The notes below the pieces were generated by a model, which was not told the origin of the DNA, ran no database searches, and saw only the letters and a program-made list of their open reading frames with translations. A program made the position numbers and the translations under genes. Below are positions 33,128-37,336 of a stretch of 37,336 nt of DNA, piece by piece; position 1 is the stretch's first letter, and each line of letters begins with the position of its first letter. The DNA is from an uncultured bacterium. GTDB taxonomy: Bacteria; Bacillota; Clostridia; TANB77; CAG-508. The stretch is from NCBI GenBank assembly GCA_905215615.1, contig CAJMQM010000002.1:1-37336 (forward strand). Reading direction: 5' to 3'.

Positions 33128-33186
33128 AAAGGAGATATGATGTATTTATTTATAAAAAGTGAATAGATACATCATAAAAAATATAT
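33128..33186 (+). promoter_or_regulatory. Distant SD, hairpin and 8-9-codon leader ORF before hydC
   Basis: AAAGGAG (33128-33134) is 52 nt before the ATG at 33187. A 9-10-bp stem pairs ATGATGTAT (33137-33145) with ATACATCAT (33167-33175). The 5' arm contains ATG ATG and opens a small frame that reads MMYLFIKSE and stops at 33166, correctly spaced from the SD when started at 33140. Confidence 0.6.
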
Positions 33187-33666
33187 ATGAGTTGTGTAGA
33201 CGAAAAAATAGTAGAAGAAACAAATAAAATATTAGAAGAATATAAACCGGAAAAAGATAATTTAATACCAATATTAAACGATATACAAGTTAAATTTGGC
33301 TATATACCTAAAAAGTCTCAAATAGAAATTTCTAAATATTTAGGTATTCCTATGGCAGAGATTTTTGGAGTAATAACATTTTATTCAAGATTTTCATTAG
33401 AACCAAAAGGAAAATACAACATATCTGTATGTCTTGGTACAGCTTGCTTTGTAAAAGGTTCGCAAGCAATATTTGATAGACTAAAAGAAAGACTAAAATT
33501 AGAAGATGGTCAAACAAGTGAAGATGGAAAATTTTCAATAGACACAACTAGGTGTGTAGGTGCATGCGGAATAGCACCAGTTTTTACAGTAAATAATGAG
33601 GTATATGGGCATGCAACAGTAAAAAAACTAGATGAAGTATTAGATAAACTAGAAAAAGAAGGATGA
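33187..33666 (+). CDS. hydC: NAD-dependent [FeFe]-hydrogenase subunit HydC (NuoE-like)
   Basis: A 159-aa thioredoxin-like [2Fe-2S] protein. The cluster ligands are C82 and C87 (VCLGTAC) and C123 and C127 (RCVGAC). An N-terminal helical bundle (residues 1-70, with IFGVITFYSRF) is shared with complex I NuoE. Because hydB and hydA follow, it is the small subunit of a multimeric hydrogenase rather than of complex I. It should relay or tune electrons at the flavin of HydB. Its SD is separated from the ATG by a hairpin and a tiny ORF. hydB begins 51 bp downstream. Confidence 0.92.
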   Translation: MSCVDEKIVEETNKILEEYKPEKDNLIPILNDIQVKFGYIPKKSQIEISKYLGIPMAEIFGVITFYSRFSLEPKGKYNISVCLGTACFVKGSQAIFDRLKERLKLEDGQTSEDGKFSIDTTRCVGACGIAPVFTVNNEVYGHATVKKLDEVLDKLEKEG

Positions 33667-33717
33667 AATTAAAATAGATTATTCAAATTACTTATTACTG
33701 TTAAAAGGAGGTCTTAG

Positions 33718-35574
33718 ATGAAAACTATAGAAGAATTAAATAAAATAAGAAGTGAAAAAAGAATAGAACTAGATTTAAGAAAAAACACAAATGCAGATAC
33801 AAGGGAAAAACATATTTTAGTATGTAATGGTACAGGGTGTACATCTTCAAAATCTCCACAAATATTAGAAAACTTTAAAAAGATAATAGAAGAAAAAGGT
33901 ATAAAAAATGTAAGAGTTATAAAAACAGGTTGCTTTGGATTATGTGCAAAAGGTCCAATTGTTATTATAAGACCAGAAGATACTTTTTATGCAATGGTAA
34001 AACCTGAAGACTGCGAAGAAATTATACAGTCACACATAGTCGAGGGCAAAGTTGTAGAAAGACTATTGTGTAAAGACATAGATGGAAAAAAGGTAAAAAG
34101 ATTAGATGACCTTACATTTTATAAAAAGCAAAAAAGAATTGCGTTAAAAAATTGTGGTGTAATAAACCCAGAAGAAATAGACGAATACATAGCATTTGAT
34201 GGTTATAGAGCATTAGCTAGAGTGCTAATAGAAATGACACAAGACGAAGTAATAGAAACTATAGATAAATCTGGCTTACGTGGAAGAGGTGGAGCAGGTT
34301 TCCTAACTGGAAGAAAGTGGAGATCTACCAAAGAAGCAAAAGGAGAGAAAAAATTTGTTGTATGTAATGCAGATGAGGGAGACCCAGGAGCTTTCATGGA
34401 CAGAAGTATATTGGAGGGAGACCCACATAGTGTATTAGAAGCAATGGAAATTGCAGGTTATGCAATAGGAGCAGAAAAAGGTTACATATATGTAAGAGCA
34501 GAATACCCAATTGCTGTAAATAGATTACAAATAGCTATTAATCAAGCAAGAGAATATGGAATACTTGGGAAAAACATATTTAACACTGGATTTAACTTTG
34601 ATATAGAAATAAGACTAGGTGCAGGAGCCTTTGTATGTGGAGAGGAAACAGCACTTTTAGAATCAATAGAAGGAAAACGCGGACAGCCAAGAGTAAAACC
34701 TCCATACCCAGCACAAGCAGGTTTGTGGGGCTACCCAACTTTAATAAATAATGTAGAAACATATGCAAATGTTGCACAAATTATATTAAAAGGTGCAGAG
34801 TGGTATTCTTCAATCGGTACAAAAAACTCAAAAGGAACAAAAGTATTTGCATTAGGTGGAAATGTTAATAATGTAGGATTAGTAGAAGTTCCAATGGGAA
34901 CAACCTTAAGAGAAATAGTTTATGATATAGGTGGAGGAATTCCAAATGGAAGAGAATTTAAGGCAGCACAAACTGGAGGACCATCTGGTGGTTGTATTCC
35001 AAAAGAGCATTTAGATACTCCAATAGATTATGAATCTTTAAAAGAAATAGGTTCTATGATGGGCTCAGGTGGGCTTATAGTAATGGATGATACCAAATGT
35101 ATGGTATGTTTAGCAAAATTTTATTTACAATTTACAGTTAGTGAAAGTTGTGGCAAATGTACACCATGTAGAATTGGAACAAAAAGGATGTTAGAAATAC
35201 TTGAAAAATTATGCAATGGTGAAGGAAATGAATACGATATTTATAGATTAGAAAAACTTGCTGTAAATATTCAAAAAGCTAGCATCTGTGGTTTAGGGCA
35301 AAGTGCACCAAATCCAGTTATAAGTACACTTAAGTACTTTAGAGAAGAATTTAGACAACATGCAATAGAAAAAGAGTGTAAAGCAATGGAGTGTAAAGCA
35401 CTAGCAAAAATAGAAATAGATGAGGAAAAGTGCAAAGCTTGTGGATTATGCCAAAGAAATTGTCCAGTAAATGCAATTGAAGGAGAAGGAAGAGAAAAAA
35501 GACATATTAATCAAGATAAGTGTATTAAGTGTATGACGTGTGTTAGGGCTTGTCCGTTCCACGCTATAGGCTAG
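33718..35574 (+). CDS. hydB: NAD-dependent [FeFe]-hydrogenase flavoprotein subunit HydB (NuoF-like)
   Basis: A 618-aa subunit with four parts. A thioredoxin-like [2Fe-2S] domain has C37-N-G-T-G-C and C-F-G-L-C. A NuoF flavin/NADH domain has GRGGAGFLTGRKW and CNADEGDPGAFMDR. SLBB and [4Fe-4S] parts follow (SCGKCTPCRIGT and CGLGQ). The C-terminus carries two [4Fe-4S] ferredoxin motifs (CKACGLCQRNC and CIKCMTCVRAC). This is where NAD(H) reacts with FMN; in characterised HydABC enzymes the subunit is part of flavin-based electron bifurcation with ferredoxin. The SD AAAAGGAGG is 6 nt upstream. The stop codon touches a 121-bp inverted-repeat element that separates hydB from hydA. Confidence 0.94.
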   Translation: MKTIEELNKIRSEKRIELDLRKNTNADTREKHILVCNGTGCTSSKSPQILENFKKIIEEKGIKNVRVIKTGCFGLCAKGPIVIIRPEDTFYAMVKPEDCEEIIQSHIVEGKVVERLLCKDIDGKKVKRLDDLTFYKKQKRIALKNCGVINPEEIDEYIAFDGYRALARVLIEMTQDEVIETIDKSGLRGRGGAGFLTGRKWRSTKEAKGEKKFVVCNADEGDPGAFMDRSILEGDPHSVLEAMEIAGYAIGAEKGYIYVRAEYPIAVNRLQIAINQAREYGILGKNIFNTGFNFDIEIRLGAGAFVCGEETALLESIEGKRGQPRVKPPYPAQAGLWGYPTLINNVETYANVAQIILKGAEWYSSIGTKNSKGTKVFALGGNVNNVGLVEVPMGTTLREIVYDIGGGIPNGREFKAAQTGGPSGGCIPKEHLDTPIDYESLKEIGSMMGSGGLIVMDDTKCMVCLAKFYLQFTVSESCGKCTPCRIGTKRMLEILEKLCNGEGNEYDIYRLEKLAVNIQKASICGLGQSAPNPVISTLKYFREEFRQHAIEKECKAMECKALAKIEIDEEKCKACGLCQRNCPVNAIEGEGREKRHINQDKCIKCMTCVRACPFHAIG

Positions 35575-35694
35575 TTTGCAAGATAAGCTGCGTATTACGT
35601 CGTCGAAATTTATTAAAAAATCCTCAACGTACACAAAGTACGCCTCCGGTTTTTTAATGAATTTCTCCTAGTACTACTTGCTTCTTTTGCAAAC
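35574..35694. repeat. 121-bp imperfect inverted-repeat element after hydB
   Basis: The ends GTTTGCAA (35574-35581) and TTGCAAAC (35687-35694) are complementary, and pairing extends inward with few mismatches: AAGC/GCTT, GTATTAC against GTAGTAC, then GAAATTTATTAAAAAATCC against GGTTTTTTAATGAATTTC, to an apical stem CGTAC-ACAAA-GTACG (35628-35642). The whole can fold as one long hairpin, as MITE or REP-like elements do. It is GC-richer at the tip than the surroundings. No protein is encoded. Confidence 0.75.
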
Positions 35695-35730
35695 AATGGA
35701 TTAAAAAAATTACATTTAATTAGTCTAAAA

Positions 35731-35775
35731 CGAAGCAAAGTACGCCTTCGGTTTTTTACTAAATTTTGCCTAGAA
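35731..35775 (+). repeat. Second, partial copy of the hydB-hydA repeat
   Basis: CAAAGTACGCCTTCGGTTTTTTACT then AAATTTTGCCTAGAAC closely follows the 3' half of the first element (CAAAGTACGCCTCCGGTTTTTTAAT then GAATTTCTCCTAGTAC, from 35633). The copy lacks the left half. CGAAG/CTTCG followed by a T-run gives it a terminator-like look. Confidence 0.6.
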
Positions 35776-35831
35776 CCTTTGATTAATTTAAAGTGATTAT
35801 AATATAAAATAAAATAGGAAGAGTGATAAAA

Positions 35832-37336
35832 ATGGTTAATTTAAAAATAGATGGAAAAAATGTTGTTGTGCCAGAAGAAACTACAATATTAGATGCAGCA
35901 AAACAAGCAGGAATAGATATTCCAACACTATGCTTTTTAAAAGATATAAATGAAGTTGGAGACTGTAGGATGTGCATTGTAGAAGTAGAAGGCAGAAGAG
36001 GATTTGCAACTTCATGTATACAAAAAGTAGAAGAGGGTATGGTTGTACATACGCATACTCCAAATGTTTTAGAGGCAAGACATACAATACTTGACTTAAT
36101 AATATCTAATCACTCTAAAGACTGCTTAACTTGTACACGTTCTGGTAACTGTGAATTACAAGATTTAGCAATTAAATTTAATGTACTAGATGTAGAATTT
36201 AAGGGAGAAAGAACAGAACATAAAATAGACGATAAATCTCCATCTATTGTTAGAGATTTTAATAAATGTATTTTATGTAGAAGATGTGTTGCAACTTGTA
36301 AAAATGTACAAAATATAGGTGCAATAGATTGCATAGAAAGGGGCTTTGATTCTTGCATTTCTACTACATATGATCATAGTTTAAATGATGTAAATTGTAC
36401 TTTTTGTGGGCAATGTATAGAGTCTTGCCCAACAGGTGCCCTTCATGAAAAAGAAAATATAAATGATGTATGGGCTAAATTAAAAGATCCAGATACATAT
36501 GTAGTAGTTCAAACTGCTCCATCTGTAAGAGTAGCGCTAGGAGAAGAGTTTGGCATGGACATAGGTACAAATGTTACAGGAAAAATGGTTTCTGCTCTAA
36601 AGCACTTAGGTTTTGACAAAGTATTTGATACAAATACAGGTGCAGATTTTACAATTATGGAAGAAGCTACCGAATTTGTAAAAAGGTTTAAAGAAAACGA
36701 TAACTTGCCAATGACAACATCTTGTTGCCCAGGTTGGGTAAAGTTTGCAGAGATGGAATATCCAGAAAACTTGCCACATTTATCAAGCTGTAAATCTCCA
36801 CACCAAATGTTTGGAGCAATAATAAAGTCTTATTATGCAGAAAAAAATAACATAGATCCTAAAAATATATATGTTGTATCTGTAATGCCATGTATAGCTA
36901 AAAAGTTTGAAAGACAAAGAGAAGAAATGAAGGTAAATGGATTATGGGATGTAGATAGTGTTATAACAACTCGTGAACTTGCAAGGATGATAAAACAGGC
37001 TAATATTGAATTTGACAAACTAGAAGATGAAACTTTTGATAATCCAATGGGAGAAGCAACAGGAGCTGCAGCAATATTTGGAGTTACAGGCGGAGTTATG
37101 GAAGCAGCATTGCGTACAGCATATGAACTTATTACAGGTAAAGAATTAGAAAAATTAGAATTTGAAGATGTTAGAGGTGCAAAAGGAATAAAAAAAGCAA
37201 CAATACAAATAGAAGATAAAGAAGTAAAAGTTGCAGTTGCACATGGACTAGGTAATGCTAGAAAGATTATGGAAGAAATAAAAAATGGAAATGCAGATTA
37301 TCAATTTGTAGAAGTTATGGCTTGCCCTGGAGGATG
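35832..37336 (+). CDS. hydA: [FeFe]-hydrogenase catalytic subunit HydA, 3' partial
   Basis: At least 501 residues, running off the window end. An N-terminal [2Fe-2S] domain has C34, C45, C48 and C62. A His-Cys3 [4Fe-4S] site has H94, C98, C101 and C107. Two [4Fe-4S] motifs follow (C146-C156 CILCRRCVATC, C189-C199 CTFCGQCIESC). The H-cluster domain carries L1 TSCCPGW (C298, C299), L2 MPCIAKKFE (C354) and the beginning of L3, MACPGG, at the window edge. The remaining L3 cysteine and C-terminus lie beyond. This modular build matches HydA of trimeric NAD- and ferredoxin-linked hydrogenases. The SD AGGAAGAG is 9 nt upstream. A TATAAT at 35798-35803 may be a separate -10, without a good -35. Confidence 0.95.
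   Translation, partial: MVNLKIDGKNVVVPEETTILDAAKQAGIDIPTLCFLKDINEVGDCRMCIVEVEGRRGFATSCIQKVEEGMVVHTHTPNVLEARHTILDLIISNHSKDCLTCTRSGNCELQDLAIKFNVLDVEFKGERTEHKIDDKSPSIVRDFNKCILCRRCVATCKNVQNIGAIDCIERGFDSCISTTYDHSLNDVNCTFCGQCIESCPTGALHEKENINDVWAKLKDPDTYVVVQTAPSVRVALGEEFGMDIGTNVTGKMVSALKHLGFDKVFDTNTGADFTIMEEATEFVKRFKENDNLPMTTSCCPGWVKFAEMEYPENLPHLSSCKSPHQMFGAIIKSYYAEKNNIDPKNIYVVSVMPCIAKKFERQREEMKVNGLWDVDSVITTRELARMIKQANIEFDKLEDETFDNPMGEATGAAAIFGVTGGVMEAALRTAYELITGKELEKLEFEDVRGAKGIKKATIQIEDKEVKVAVAHGLGNARKIMEEIKNGNADYQFVEVMACPGG

Noticed and set aside
35779..35803. TTGATT/TATAAT as a hydA promoter
   Set aside because: The spacer is only 13 bp, too short for a sigma-A promoter; an extended -10 alone is possible but unproven.
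1..37336. CRISPR array, transposase, integrase or prophage genes
   Set aside because: No regularly spaced repeats and no recognisable proteins of these classes on either strand.

Overview
The window is strongly AT-rich, with short intergenic gaps, TTGACA/TATAAT-type promoters spaced 17 bp apart, purine-rich Shine-Dalgarno (SD) sites and AT-rich intrinsic terminators. Together with bofA, yqfC, yqfD, ybeY, rnj, a glmS ribozyme, a clostridial-type agr locus and an NAD-linked [FeFe]-hydrogenase, this points to an anaerobic Clostridia (Bacillota) chromosome from a spore-forming or formerly spore-forming lineage. The species cannot be read from the sequence.

Layout. 1-4133: type IV pilus motor genes pilB (5' end cut off), pilT, pilC. 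4344-9192: a ROK-family sugar kinase, RNase J behind a long structured leader, and glutamyl-tRNA synthetase. 9265-12606 (minus strand): engB flanked by two genes of visibly higher GC (an 80-aa orphan and a PurA cut off after 147 aa), then serS. 12910-13502: yaaL-like DUF2508 and bofA. 13629-16498 (minus): a CDF metal exporter and glmS preceded by a glmS ribozyme. 16858-19264: a compact operon of a PHP phosphoesterase, an unknown protein and a PP2C-like protein. 19490-23394: uvrC, a small membrane protein, an rRNA methyltransferase and a frameshifted RluA-type pseudouridine synthase. 23623-26588: a complete agr quorum-sensing locus, agrB-agrD on plus facing agrA-agrC on minus. 27052-33120: PdaA-like deacetylase, yqfC, yqfD, an unknown 407-aa protein, ybeY, a DgkA-PAP2 fusion and a DUF3048 protein. 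33187-37336: hydC, hydB, and hydA (3' end cut off), subunits of a probably electron-bifurcating hydrogenase.

How parts work together. AgrB should process AgrD to a cyclic peptide sensed by AgrC, which phosphorylates AgrA. NADH (HydB) and probably ferredoxin exchange electrons with the H-cluster of HydA. GlmS is fed back by glucosamine-6-phosphate through its ribozyme.

The most unusual observations concern translation and small cassettes. Four genes (engB, the methyltransferase, the DUF3048 gene, hydC) have a good SD that is far from the start codon, with a hairpin in between. The bofA SD and start codon are both complementary to sequence just upstream. Two GC-richer genes with their own promoters flank engB. 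A 121-bp inverted-repeat element with a second partial copy lies between hydB and hydA. No tRNA, rRNA, CRISPR array, transposase or prophage was seen.
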